Shown here: positions 8,874 to 16,890 of the stretch, one piece after another | Position numbering within the stretch: the stretch's first letter is position 1 | Layout: every line of letters starts with the position of its first letter | DNA from: Nostoc sp. NOS(2021) | GTDB taxonomy: Bacteria > Cyanobacteriota > Cyanobacteriia > Cyanobacteriales > Nostocaceae | NCBI RefSeq assembly: GCF_017115025.1 | Contig: NZ_JABXKM010000118.1 | Span: 1-53,542 of the forward strand | Reading direction: 5' to 3' | Length of the DNA: 53,542 nt | Notes under the pieces: generated by a model | What the model saw: the letters and a program-made list of their open reading frames with translations, nothing else | Database searches by the model: none | What the model was told of the DNA's origin: nothing | Program-made: the position numbers and the translations under genes

Positions 8874-10031
8874 ATGGTCAATCAGAATTTAACCGCTACA
8901 GAAATTGGATTCACTCACGAAGATTTCGCTGCTCTACTTGACAAATACGACTACCATTTTAGCCCTGGTGATGTTGTACCAGGAACAGTTTTCAGTATAG
9001 AGCCGCGCGGCGCTCTGATTGACATTGGTGCTAAAACCGCAGCATATATACCTATACAAGAAATGTCTATTAACCGGGTAGATAGCCCGGAAGAAGTCTT
9101 ACAGTCAAACGAAACGCGCGAATTTTTCATCCTTACCGATGAAAACGAAGATGGTCAATTAACCCTTTCCATCCGGCGTATTGAATATATGCGGGCTTGG
9201 GAGCGCGTGCGACAGCTGCAAGCAGAAGATGCTACTGTACGTTCTGGCGTGTTTGCAACCAATCGCGGCGGAGCATTAGTAAGGATTGAGGGATTACGTG
9301 GCTTTATCCCAGGTTCCCACATCAGTACCCGCAAACCTAAAGAAGAATTGGTAGGCGAAGACCTGCCATTGAAATTCCTAGAGGTGGATGAAGAACGTAA
9401 TCGCTTAGTTCTATCTCACCGTCGGGCGCTGGTTGAGCGCAAGATGAACCGCCTAGAAGTCGGCGAAGTAGTGATTGGTACTGTTCGTGGGATCAAGCCC
9501 TACGGTGCTTTCATCGACATTGGTGGCGTCAGTGGTCTACTGCATATTTCAGAGATTTCTCACGAACATATTGATACGCCTCATAGCGTGTTCAATGTCA
9601 ATGATGAAGTGAAAGTTATGATCATTGACTTGGATGCAGAAAGGGGTCGGATTTCCCTATCTACCAAGCAGCTAGAACCCGAACCCGGCGACATGATTAA
9701 AAACCGGGATTTGGTCTACGATAAGGCAGAAGAAATGGCTGCTAAGTATCGTGAACAGCTGTTAGCTAAGCAGCAAGGTGCTACTGCTGCGTCAGCTGTA
9801 CCTGTGGAAGTTGTAGCAGAGGAAGAAATTCCACCAGCAGCAGAACTCGAAGAAGAAATTCCACCAGCAGCAGAACTTGAAGAAGAAATTCCACCAGCAG
9901 CAGAACTTGAAGAAGAAATTCCACCAGCAGCGAAACTTGAAGAAGAAATTCCAGTAGTTGCGGAAATTGAAAAGGAGATTCCAGCAGCGACGGAAACTGA
10001 AGAGGAAATTCCAGCAGCTATTGAAGAGTAA
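8874..10031 (+). CDS. rpsA: 30S ribosomal protein S1, three-S1-domain cyanobacterial type
   Basis: 385 residues. Three S1/OB-fold RNA-binding domains are visible: about 32-100 (GDVVPGTVFSIEPRGALIDIG), 118-185 (RSGVFATNRGGALVRIEGLRGFIPGSH) and 200-270 (GEVVIGTVRGIKPYGAFIDIGGVSGLLHISEIS). This matches the short S1 of cyanobacteria and chloroplasts rather than the six-domain form. S1 helps mRNA bind to the 30S subunit. The C-terminus (about 316-385) is an acidic repetitive tail of 10-residue units (EEIPPAAELE), which is unusual in length. The ATG at 8874 gives the family-typical start. A good terminator follows. Confidence 0.96.
   Translation: MVNQNLTATEIGFTHEDFAALLDKYDYHFSPGDVVPGTVFSIEPRGALIDIGAKTAAYIPIQEMSINRVDSPEEVLQSNETREFFILTDENEDGQLTLSIRRIEYMRAWERVRQLQAEDATVRSGVFATNRGGALVRIEGLRGFIPGSHISTRKPKEELVGEDLPLKFLEVDEERNRLVLSHRRALVERKMNRLEVGEVVIGTVRGIKPYGAFIDIGGVSGLLHISEISHEHIDTPHSVFNVNDEVKVMIIDLDAERGRISLSTKQLEPEPGDMIKNRDLVYDKAEEMAAKYREQLLAKQQGATAASAVPVEVVAEEEIPPAAELEEEIPPAAELEEEIPPAAELEEEIPPAAKLEEEIPVVAEIEKEIPAATETEEEIPAAIEE
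9822..10028 (+). repeat. 30-bp tandem repeat encoding the acidic S1 tail
   Basis: Seven in-frame units begin near 9822, 9852, 9882, 9912, 9942, 9972 and 10002. The middle ones (9852-9941) are almost identical and the outer ones diverged, which suggests recent slippage in the centre. The translated unit is E-E-I-P-P-A-A-E-L-E. Confidence 0.9.
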
Positions 10032-10084
10032 TAGATTTTTTATAGTTTTACTTGTCTTTAAGTAAGAGTATTAAATGATTTTAT

Positions 10085-10109
10085 AAAGAGGGTTTTTCCC
10101 TCTTTTTTT
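10085..10109 (+). terminator. rho-independent terminator of rpsA
   Basis: Perfect 8-bp stem AAAGAGGG / CCCTCTTT around a TTTTT loop, followed by a T-run, 53 bases after the S1 stop. Confidence 0.88.
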
Positions 10110-10321
10110 ATGTGGAGAATCGGTAAAACTGAAGAGTTGGGAGTAGTGAAGAGTTAGAGTTATTATTCCTAACTCCTAACTATAGGAATCCGATTTGATT
10201 CCTGAACTTACTTGCGTAGGAAGGGAACTCTTAACAGGGAACAGAGAAGAAGGGAATAGATGTGTACTGAGTTATTTCAAAAATAAAATACGAGTCCTAT
10301 AAATAAGTGGGGTGAAATATT

Positions 10322-11056
10322 GTGGCAACTATTAAGTGTAGAAACATCACTTTTGATAATATCCAGGCAATTTTGTTTGACAAAAACGGTACTCTAGAAG
10401 ATTCTGAAATGTATTTGCGATCGCTCGCACAAAAGGCAGCAAGATTAATAGATGCTCAAATCCCTGGAACTGGGGAACCCCTATTAATGGCATTTGGTAT
10501 CAATGGCAATCTTCTAGATCCCGCAGGTTTAATATCAGTAGCAAGCCGCCGCGAAACAGAAGTGGCAGCAGCGGCATATATAGCCGAGACGGGAAGAGGA
10601 TGGTTTGAGTCGTTAAAAATAGCCCGTCAAGCTTTGGATGAAGCGGAAAAATACATTGGACAAACTCCTTCACCACTGTTTATGGGTAGCTTAGAAGTTT
10701 TGAAATCTCTGTGGGAAGGTGGACTAAAACTTGGTATCCTCTCAGCTGCCACAACTCAAGAAGTACGTAAGTTTGTAGCCAATCACCAATTAAGTGATTA
10801 TATCGAGTTGGAAATGGGAGTGGATGAGGGGCCGGGTAAACCAGATCCAGTCCTATTTTTGCAAGCTTGCCAAGCTTTGGAAGTCAAACCAGGCGCTACA
10901 TTGATGGTGGGTGATTCAGTTGGTGATATGCAAATGGCGCGTGATGCTAAAGCCGCAGGTTGTATTGGTATCACTTGGGTGGGTAAGTCAGATAATGTCC
11001 GAGGTGCGGATGTGGTGATTAATCAACTTGATGAAATCCAGATTTTAGAGGATTAA
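10322..11056 (+). CDS. HAD-family hydrolase with DKNGT motif
   Basis: 244 residues from a GTG start. This is a haloacid dehalogenase superfamily protein with a cap domain after motif I. Motif I is FDKNGTLEDS (Asp20-Lys-Asn22-Gly-Thr), motif II LGILSAAT, motif III lysine in GKPDP, and motif IV MVGDSVGDMQMA. The usual second aspartate of DxDGT, the general acid/base of HAD phosphatases, is Asn22 here. The other catalytic positions are intact, so the protein may be a slow phosphatase, have another activity, or belong to a lineage where this is normal. The GTG start places motif I at the usual distance from the N-terminus. It stands alone between the rpsA terminator and a gene-poor stretch. Confidence 0.88.
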   Translation: MATIKCRNITFDNIQAILFDKNGTLEDSEMYLRSLAQKAARLIDAQIPGTGEPLLMAFGINGNLLDPAGLISVASRRETEVAAAAYIAETGRGWFESLKIARQALDEAEKYIGQTPSPLFMGSLEVLKSLWEGGLKLGILSAATTQEVRKFVANHQLSDYIELEMGVDEGPGKPDPVLFLQACQALEVKPGATLMVGDSVGDMQMARDAKAAGCIGITWVGKSDNVRGADVVINQLDEIQILED

Positions 11057-11098
11057 TTTATAGCAGTTTTCAATTACGTGAAGTACAGCAATTCGTAA

Positions 11099-11118
11099 GG
11101 TAGCACATCTGTGCTACC
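11099..11118. terminator. short hairpin after the HAD gene
   Basis: Perfect 8-bp stem GGTAGCAC / GTGCTACC with loop ATCT, 43 bases after the stop codon. There is no clear T-run, so it is a possible but weak terminator. The rest of 11119-11507 holds no gene that I can see. Confidence 0.4.
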
Positions 11119-11507
11119 CTACTAGAGCAAAATATCTTGCACATATCATACTTTTGTGGTGGGTAAAATTAAAAATGCTAGGATATTAATTGCTCTCACA
11201 GTTGCTAAGTTTAAAACCTAGTCCCCTCGTGGGCGAAAAGAAATTAAAATATTCTTCCTAATTAAAACTCTATCCCTTTATGGGTAGAGTATTCACAAAT
11301 TCACAATTCTGTATTCTGACTTCTGTTTTATTTATAAAAGAGGGATACCCGACCTTCTTTTAACTTTATAAAAAATGAGCAAATCGTGAGATATTAGTTA
11401 AGATTTGTAAAAATTTTTAGAACATATATCTTTGGATAGATTAACTAAAATTCTCAGCTTGAGTTATCATTTTCAAAGCTTCTTTTTATGGCAATTCTCA
11501 AATAAAT

Positions 11508-11631
11508 AGAGGTCTTGCATAAATGCTTAAATTGTCATGTTGAGCGGAGCAAAACATCTGGTGAGATTCTTATCTCCACCGCGTTCCGCTCAGAATGACA
11601 TTTCTGATTTTTTGACTATTGCAAGAGGTCT
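11508..11631. mobile_element. 124-bp MITE-like element, copy 1
   Basis: Nearly the same sequence as 14177-14299. Its right end is TGCAAGAGGTCT; the left end AGAGGTCTTGCA is the matching terminal inverted repeat with six central bases changed. The interior contains a second inverted repeat (GTTGAGCGGAGC ... GTTCCGCTCAGA). It has no coding capacity and must move, if at all, with a transposase from elsewhere. It lies 226 bases before the first DUF4360-like gene, inside the segment shared with the upstream region of the second gene (which lacks it), so it inserted after or between duplications. Confidence 0.75.
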
Positions 11632-11857
11632 AAATAAAATACACTGACAAATAATTTAAGAGGCAGAAATTCATTGTTTTTTACTATTTTCTGTCTCCCT
11701 TAACCAGAGCGTATTGCACACAATTAAGAATTGCGATAAATCCCCAAACCCCAAAGAGGCTGCTGGGTAAAATTCCTATTTTTATAAGTATCTTAGGGAA
11801 TTTTCAGTTGCAGCTAATATACACAGGAAATTACACGTTTTTGCGGAGTCCTTAAAT

Positions 11858-12490
11858 ATGAAGATTTTAAGTGGTCTGATTTCCAGTTTGACGTTACTGA
11901 GTTTCAATCTTGTGGGTCTATCTCAGGTACAGGCTCAAACACAAGGATTTGAGTTTCAAACAGTTCCAGTAACTCTTTTCGGAAATGGTTGTCCAGACGG
12001 AACAGCACAGGGAATTTTGAATGGAGATACTCTTTCAATAACATTTTCTGCGTTTGGAGCTTTAGCTTCACCTCCTAAGGTTGTATCAGAATCCTGCAAT
12101 CTGCGGATCGGTTTGAATGTACCTTCTGGGTTAAACGTTCAGCCAATTAACGTCAACTATATTGGCTTTGCAGATGTGCCTCAAGGAGGCAGTGCTGACC
12201 TGAACGTTAGAATAACCTTTGCAGGTCAACAAGTTCCAACTAACAATAATCCAAACGCAACGTTTGGGCCTGGCTTCTCAGATGTTTGGAGCAAAAATGT
12301 CGGTATTACATTAGGCACAATAAATGCATGTAAGAACCCAGTGAGTTCGATTTTTGGTATCAATTCAAATCTGACGGCAAGAGCTAGAGATATATCTGCA
12401 AATCAACAAACCCAAATCCGAATTGATACAATCGACACAACAATCGGTCCTGTATTATTCCAAATCAAGTTTGCTTTTAATCCTTGTTAG
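11858..12490 (+). CDS. secreted DUF4360-like protein, copy 1
   Basis: 210 residues. A classic signal peptide (MKILSGLISSLTLLSFNLVG...AQA, cleavage near residue 26) precedes a beta-rich domain. The spaced cysteines in FGNGCPDG, SESCNLRIGLNVPSG, NACKNP and the terminal FNPC could form two disulfides. The blocks GCP...G, CxLxIxLxVPxG and YIGFADV match what I remember of the DUF4360 family of secreted bacterial and fungal proteins, whose function is unknown. It is nearly identical to the gene at 13395: only five residues differ in the protein. The segment TTTGCGGAGTCC before the ATG is also shared with copy 2 and contains the probable ribosome binding site. Confidence 0.85.
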   Translation: MKILSGLISSLTLLSFNLVGLSQVQAQTQGFEFQTVPVTLFGNGCPDGTAQGILNGDTLSITFSAFGALASPPKVVSESCNLRIGLNVPSGLNVQPINVNYIGFADVPQGGSADLNVRITFAGQQVPTNNNPNATFGPGFSDVWSKNVGITLGTINACKNPVSSIFGINSNLTARARDISANQQTQIRIDTIDTTIGPVLFQIKFAFNPC

Positions 12491-12533
12491 GTTTTTTTCA
12501 ATCCATAGTTAAGTTTTGCATTTAAAGGTACAG

Positions 12534-12685
12534 CAGGGCTATTTCATTCTATTTTTAGGGCAGTTTTTACGAATCTTTTTGAGAAAAACAATAATTTAGC
12601 AACGAATCTACCCCTCAAAAACGAGCATTTTGTGACAATTAACCCGTAAGCATAAAACGTGAAATTTTAGGATGAAATAGCTCTG
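12534..12685. mobile_element. 152-bp MITE-like element with CAGGGCTATTTC ends
   Basis: The ends form a 17-bp inverted repeat with two mismatches: CAGGGCTATTTCATTCT at 12534-12550, and its complement at 12669-12685. The same end sequence bounds the element at 21087-21256, and it resembles the ends of ISAs1-type transposons as I remember them. There is no coding capacity. It begins exactly where similarity between the downstream flanks of copies 1 and 2 stops. No clean target duplication is visible here. Confidence 0.6.
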
Positions 12686-12708
12686 GTTTACGACTGAATA
12701 TACCCATA

Positions 12709-12960
12709 AGACTTATTCTGGATAACGCCAAATTGTTCAAGCATACGCCAAACAACTGGGTATAGAACTCTGTTACTTACCTTGATATTCACCAACGCTT
12801 AACTTAATATTCACCAAAAGTTAACTTGGTTGAATGCTTTTGGCGCTTTGTCAGAAATGAATGCTTATATTCAAAGTACTATACTGACTTTGATGATTTT
12901 AAGTTAGCGATGCCTAGTTTGGGCTGCGCCTACGCTAATTGTATTGCCACTGCTAACACT
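12709..12960 (+). pseudogene. IS630-family transposase C-terminal relic
   Basis: Shifting frames give RLILDNAK, then QAYAKQLGIELCYLP, then NLVECFWRFVRNECLYSKYY followed by TDFDDFKLAIANCIA. These are the second DDE-domain aspartate region, the SPxLNxIE-like stretch and the C-terminal end of IS630/Tc1-type transposases. At least two frameshifts, loss of the N-terminal half and degradation around 12780-12830 show that it is dead. A 21-bp insertion (12912-12932) splits the LAIANC codons at a former GCGATCGC. Confidence 0.75.
12912..12932 (-). repeat. 21-bp small insertion in a HIP1 site (IS630 relic)
   Basis: Bounded by GCGAT on the left and CGC on the right. Removing these 21 bases rebuilds GCGATCGC and the frame L-A-I-A-N-C of the transposase relic. 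On the minus strand it reads TAGGCGCAGC...CTAGGC, like the other insertions of this class. Confidence 0.72.
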
Positions 12961-13394
12961 GATAAAAATAAAAGCTGGATAGGTTGCTAGCTCTAAATTT
13001 CCAATCTTTTGAAAAATTCCAGGTTTTAGCCGACCCATCTTTTAACTTTATAAAAAATGAGCAAATCGTCAGCTATTTAGTTAATTTGTGTAACCATTTG
13101 CAAAATATATCTCTTTGGATAGATTAAATATATTTCTCAGGTTAGTTATTCTTTTTACAAGTTTATTTTTTAACAAAATCTGAACTCTCAAAAGCTGCTT
13201 TACCAACTTTTCAAAAGATTTCTTCCAACGGAATTTTAACAAACTTTGGCGGGTTTAAGTCCCCGGCTTCTAGCAAGCGGCAAGTTTTGTTACGGTGTCT
13301 AAATCCCCGTTACAAAACTGTACTTCTGACTTCCGACTTCTTTAACTTGCAGCTAATATGCACAGGAAATTACACATTTTCGCGGAGTCCTTGT

Positions 13395-14027
13395 ATGAAA
13401 ATTTTAAGTGGTCTGATTTCCAGTTTGACGCTACTGAGTTTAAATGTTGTAGGTCTATCTCAGGTACAGGCTCAAACAAAAGGATTTGAGTTTCAAACAG
13501 TTCCAGTAACTCTTTTTGGAAATGGTTGTCCAGACGGAACAGCACAGGGAATTTTGAATGGAGATACTCTTTCAATAACATTTTCTGCGTTTGGAGCTTT
13601 AGCTTCACCTCCTAAGGTTGTATCAGAATCCTGCAATCTGCGGATCGGTTTGAATGTACCTTCTGGGTTAAACGTTCAGCCAATTAACGTCAACTATATT
13701 GGCTTTGCAGATGTGCCTCAAGGAGGCAGTGCTGACCTGAACGTTAGAATAACCTTTGCAGGTCAACAAGTTCCAACTAACAATAATCCAAACGCAACGT
13801 TTGGGCCTGGCTTCTCAGATGTTTGGAGCAAAAATGTCGGTATTACATTAGGCACAATAAATGCATGTAAGAACCCAGTGAGTTCGATTTTTGGTATCAA
13901 TTCAAATCTGACGGCAAGAGCTAGAAATATACCTGCAAATCAACAAACTCAAATCCGAATTGATACAATCGACACAACAATCGGTCCTGTATTGTTCCAA
14001 ATCAAGTTTGCTTTTAATCCTTGTTAG
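13395..14027 (+). CDS. secreted DUF4360-like protein, copy 2
   Basis: 210 residues, nearly identical to the gene at 11858. The differences are Phe16Leu, Leu18Val and Gln29Lys near the signal peptide and two changes in the ARARNIPANQQ segment. The DNA is almost unchanged between about 13500 and 13920, so the duplication or gene conversion is recent. I chose the ATG at 13395 because it matches copy 1 and follows the shared CGGAGTCC leader. An in-frame ATG/TTG-type extension back to 13287 would add 36 residues with no signal-peptide logic. Upstream bases 13030-13150 also match the upstream region of copy 1. Like copy 1 it should be exported and disulfide-bonded; function unknown. Confidence 0.85.
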   Translation: MKILSGLISSLTLLSLNVVGLSQVQAQTKGFEFQTVPVTLFGNGCPDGTAQGILNGDTLSITFSAFGALASPPKVVSESCNLRIGLNVPSGLNVQPINVNYIGFADVPQGGSADLNVRITFAGQQVPTNNNPNATFGPGFSDVWSKNVGITLGTINACKNPVSSIFGINSNLTARARNIPANQQTQIRIDTIDTTIGPVLFQIKFAFNPC

Positions 14028-14051
14028 CTTTTTTAAATGCATAGTTAAGTT

Positions 14052-14754
14052 TTGCATTTAAAGGTACAGGCTCAACCACAAGAATTTGAGTTTCAAATAG
14101 TTCCAGTAACTCTTGTAGTAAATGGTTGTCCACCGGGAATAGTACAGGTAATTTGGAATCGAGATACTCTTTCAATAGACCTCTTGCATAAATGCTTAAA
14201 TTGTCATGTTGAGCGGAGCGAAACATCTGTGAGATTCCTCTCTCCACTGCGTTCCGCTCAGAATGACATTCCTGATTTTTTGACTTTTACAAGAGGTCTA
14301 ATAACATTTTCTGACTTTGAAGCTTTAGCTTCACCTCCTAAGGTTGTATCAAAATCCTGCAATCTGCTGATCGGTCTTAATGTACCTTCTGGATTTAACG
14401 TTCAGCCCATTAAGGTCAAGTATATTGGCTTTGCAGATGTGCCTAAAAAAGGCAGCGCTGACCTGGACGTTATAAATACTCTTTCAAGGTCAAGAAATTC
14501 CAACTAACGATAATCCAAAGGCAACGTTTAAGCCTGGCTTCTCAGATGTTTGGAGCAAAAATGTAGATATTACATTAGGCACAATAAATGCATGTAAGAA
14601 CCCAGTGAGTTCGATTTTTGGTATCAATTCAAATCTGACGGCAAGAGCTAGAAGTATACCTGCAAATCAAGAAACTAAAATCCGAATTGATACAATCGAC
14701 ACAACAATCTGTCCTGTATTGTTCCAAATCAAGTTTGCTTTTAAAGCTTGTTAG
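14052..14754 (+). pseudogene. DUF4360-like gene copy 3, wrecked
   Basis: The homology starts at GGTACAGGCTCAACCACAAG, equivalent to the end of the signal peptide in copies 1 and 2, so the start codon and signal are gone. It is then interrupted by a 123-bp MITE (14177-14299, flanked by AAT) and by a one-base insertion near 14470-14500, where 42 bases replace 41 of copies 1/2. The rest continues to a TAG at 14752-14754 that matches the normal end. At least three independent lesions make it non-functional as a secreted protein. Confidence 0.88.
14177..14299. mobile_element. 123-bp MITE-like element, copy 2, inserted in copy 3
   Basis: Ends AGACCTCTTGCA and TACAAGAGGTCT form a near-perfect 12-bp terminal inverted repeat. 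Comparing with copies 1 and 2 (TTCAATAACATTTT) shows that the insertion duplicated AAT (14174-14176 and 14300-14302). This proves a real transposition-like event. The interior carries GAGCGGAGCG / GTTCCGCTC arms, a widespread bacterial intergenic motif. Confidence 0.88.
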
Positions 14755-14926
14755 GTTTTTAAATGCATAGTAAGTTTGGCATTTAGTTTTTCACAAAAGC
14801 TGATCTCTCAAAAGCTGCTTTACCAACTTATCGAAAGATTTCTTCCAATCGTTCGGAATAAATCTTTGAGTCTCTGTCTTTAGGAATAGTATTAACAATA
14901 AAGCTGATAAGCTTTCTTTATTTGAT

Positions 14927-15538
14927 ATGAAAGTCTTAAGCACTCTTGTTTCTAGTTTGACGCTACTGAGTTTAAATGTTGTGGGTTTATCTCAGGTACA
15001 TGCTCAACCACAGGGATTTCAGTTTCAACAAGTTCCAGTAACTGTTTTCGGAAATGGCTGCCCGTCGGGAAATGCCCAAACAAATTTGAAAGCAGATACT
15101 CTGTTTGTAACTTTACCTCAATTTCAGGCTGTAGCTGTATCTCCTAATGTTGTATCAAAATCTTGCAATCTGAGAATTGGGCTGAATGTGCCTAAAGGGT
15201 ACAAAGTTAAGCCCATTAACATCAAGTATGTTGGCTTTGCAAATGTGCCCAAGGGAGGCAGTGCTGACCTAAAAGTTACATTAGTGTTTCAAGGGAAAAA
15301 TGTTCCAAATTCTAGTAACGATCCAAACGCAAACTTCCCGTCTGGCTTTTCAAATGGATGGGTAAAAAATGTAGCTATTACACCAGATGCAATAGACGCG
15401 TGTGCTAACCCAGTGAATTCGGTTTTCGGCATCAACACAAATTTGATAGCGCGTGCCAGAGATGTAGCTGCGAGGCAGCAAACCAAAATTCTAATCGCTC
15501 AGGGTTATCAAATTAAGTTTACTTTTACTCGTTGTTAA
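14927..15538 (+). CDS. secreted DUF4360-like protein, copy 4 (diverged)
   Basis: 203 residues. The signal peptide (MKVLSTLVSSLTLLSLNVVG...AHA) and all the landmark blocks of copies 1 and 2 are kept (FGNGCPSG, SKSCNLRIGLNVPKG, YVGFANVPKGGSADL, DACANP, terminal FTRC). The body is clearly diverged: there is a two-residue insertion near PNSSNDPN and a shorter, more basic C-terminus (ILIAQGYQIKFTFTRC). It is probably the oldest member of the array and intact. The upstream block CTCTCAAAAGCTGCTTTACC (about 14806-14825) also occurs before copy 2. A bidirectional terminator lies at 15682-15708. Confidence 0.85.
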   Translation: MKVLSTLVSSLTLLSLNVVGLSQVHAQPQGFQFQQVPVTVFGNGCPSGNAQTNLKADTLFVTLPQFQAVAVSPNVVSKSCNLRIGLNVPKGYKVKPINIKYVGFANVPKGGSADLKVTLVFQGKNVPNSSNDPNANFPSGFSNGWVKNVAITPDAIDACANPVNSVFGINTNLIARARDVAARQQTKILIAQGYQIKFTFTRC

Positions 15539-15681
15539 GCTGTCGCGCGTATAGCTTGCACTTTTTATGGTCTGGAACCCTTGTTGCAACTAGAACACTC
15601 TGGAAAATTAAAAATGCGACAGCTTAGTAGAGATAGATATAGCGGTGCATGTAGAAAGTTTGAACTTTGGACAAAAAAGAC

Positions 15682-15708
15682 TTGTTCGCGGATATTCTCC
15701 GCGAACAA
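15682..15708 (-). terminator. rho-independent terminator, bidirectional
   Basis: Perfect 11-bp stem TTGTTCGCGGA / TCCGCGAACAA with a five-base loop. On the minus strand it is followed by GTCTTTTTTGTCC, so it serves the cysA transcript 70 bases away; on the plus strand it may stop read-through from the DUF4360 array. Confidence 0.8.
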
Positions 15709-15779
15709 TTTATTGACTAGAAACCCAGAATATTTAGAGAGGTACGTAAATGGTTTAGAATTTCGGGCAATACTGCTAA

Positions 15780-16796
15780 CTAAACTGAATAAGATAGTGG
15801 GAAGGACTTCGCATCTTTTGGCTTGACATACACTCGCTGTTTCGCTTCTAACTCTAAGTCATTAAAGCGATCGCGTGTTAAATGCGCCATCACTACTTGT
15901 CCATCATCGAAAGTTAATTCTACCTGAATTTCCCAACCCAAATGTACCAACCGGCTCACTGTCGCAGGTGTAGTGGCATCGTTGGCAACCTTTTCAAAAA
16001 TAACATCTTGCGGACGCAAAAATACTTGTGGGTGTGGCGTATCAAACCGGCTACTTTCAAAAATCTTCGAGGTGCTAGGTAATATGTTCACAGGGCCGAT
16101 GAAGCTCATTACAAATGCGGTGGCAGGATTATCGTAAATTTCTGCTGGTGTCCCCACCTGTTCGATACGCCCTTTATTCATGACCACAACTTCATCGGAC
16201 ACTTCCATTGCTTCCTCTTGGTCATGGGTGACGAAAACCGTGGTAACATGAACTTCATCATGGAGGCGGCGTAACCATGCCCGTAAGTCTTTGCGGACTT
16301 TCGCATCAAGTGCGCCGAAGGGTTCATCTAGCAGTAATACATCAGGTTCTACTGCCAGTGCCCTTGCTAATGCTACCCGTTGTCTTTGACCACCAGAAAG
16401 TTGTGATGGATAGCGATCGCCTAGTCCAGTCAACTGCACCAATTCCAGTAACTGTTCTACCCGCCCCTTAATCTTCTTTGGCTGTGCCTTACGAATTTCT
16501 AAGCCAAAAGCAATATTCTGCCTGACGGTCAAATGTTTGAATAGGGCATAGTGCTGAAATACAAACCCAATATTCCGCTGTTGCACGCTTTGGTATGTTG
16601 CGTCCTTACCGGTAAGCAGGATTTTGCCGCTATCTGGCATTTCTAAACCTGAAATTAACCGTAGTAGCGTAGATTTACCTGATCCCGATGGCCCAAGCAA
16701 CGCAACTAGCGAACCACTTTTAATTTCCAGGCTGACCTGATCAACTGCCTTGAAACTCCCGAATTGTTTGGAGACATTTTCAACTACTATGCCCAC
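15780..16796 (-). CDS. cysA: sulfate/thiosulfate-type ABC transporter ATP-binding protein
   Basis: 338 residues, normal for cyanobacterial CysA. The nucleotide-binding domain has Walker [10 protein letters not shown] (about 35-43), the Q-loop, the signature [15 protein letters not shown] (about 134-148), Walker [12 protein letters not shown] and the H-loop FVTHDQEE. The C-terminal about 110 residues form a TOBE-like regulatory domain (VFLRPQDV...). It energises import of sulfate or, in related systems, molybdate. No cysT, cysW or sbpA gene lies nearby, so it is an isolated ATPase subunit. A terminator at 15682-15708 ends the unit. Confidence 0.92.
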   Translation of the reverse strand: MGIVVENVSKQFGSFKAVDQVSLEIKSGSLVALLGPSGSGKSTLLRLISGLEMPDSGKILLTGKDATYQSVQQRNIGFVFQHYALFKHLTVRQNIAFGLEIRKAQPKKIKGRVEQLLELVQLTGLGDRYPSQLSGGQRQRVALARALAVEPDVLLLDEPFGALDAKVRKDLRAWLRRLHDEVHVTTVFVTHDQEEAMEVSDEVVVMNKGRIEQVGTPAEIYDNPATAFVMSFIGPVNILPSTSKIFESSRFDTPHPQVFLRPQDVIFEKVANDATTPATVSRLVHLGWEIQVELTFDDGQVVMAHLTRDRFNDLELEAKQRVYVKPKDAKSFPLSYSV

Positions 16797-16890
16797 TGCT
16801 GCTGTACCTCTGCAACTAAATCTACAGATCCTTGGTAGGATTACTGTGTCTTACATATACCATACATAATTATTTATGGATGAACAAGAT

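Noticed and set aside
13287..13394. N-terminal extension of DUF4360 copy 2
   Set aside because: It is not present in copy 1 and places a signal peptide in the interior; the ATG at 13395 matches copy 1.
15581..15826. 81-codon plus-strand frame before cysA
   Set aside because: It spans a terminator hairpin and overlaps the cysA 3' end; no family signal.
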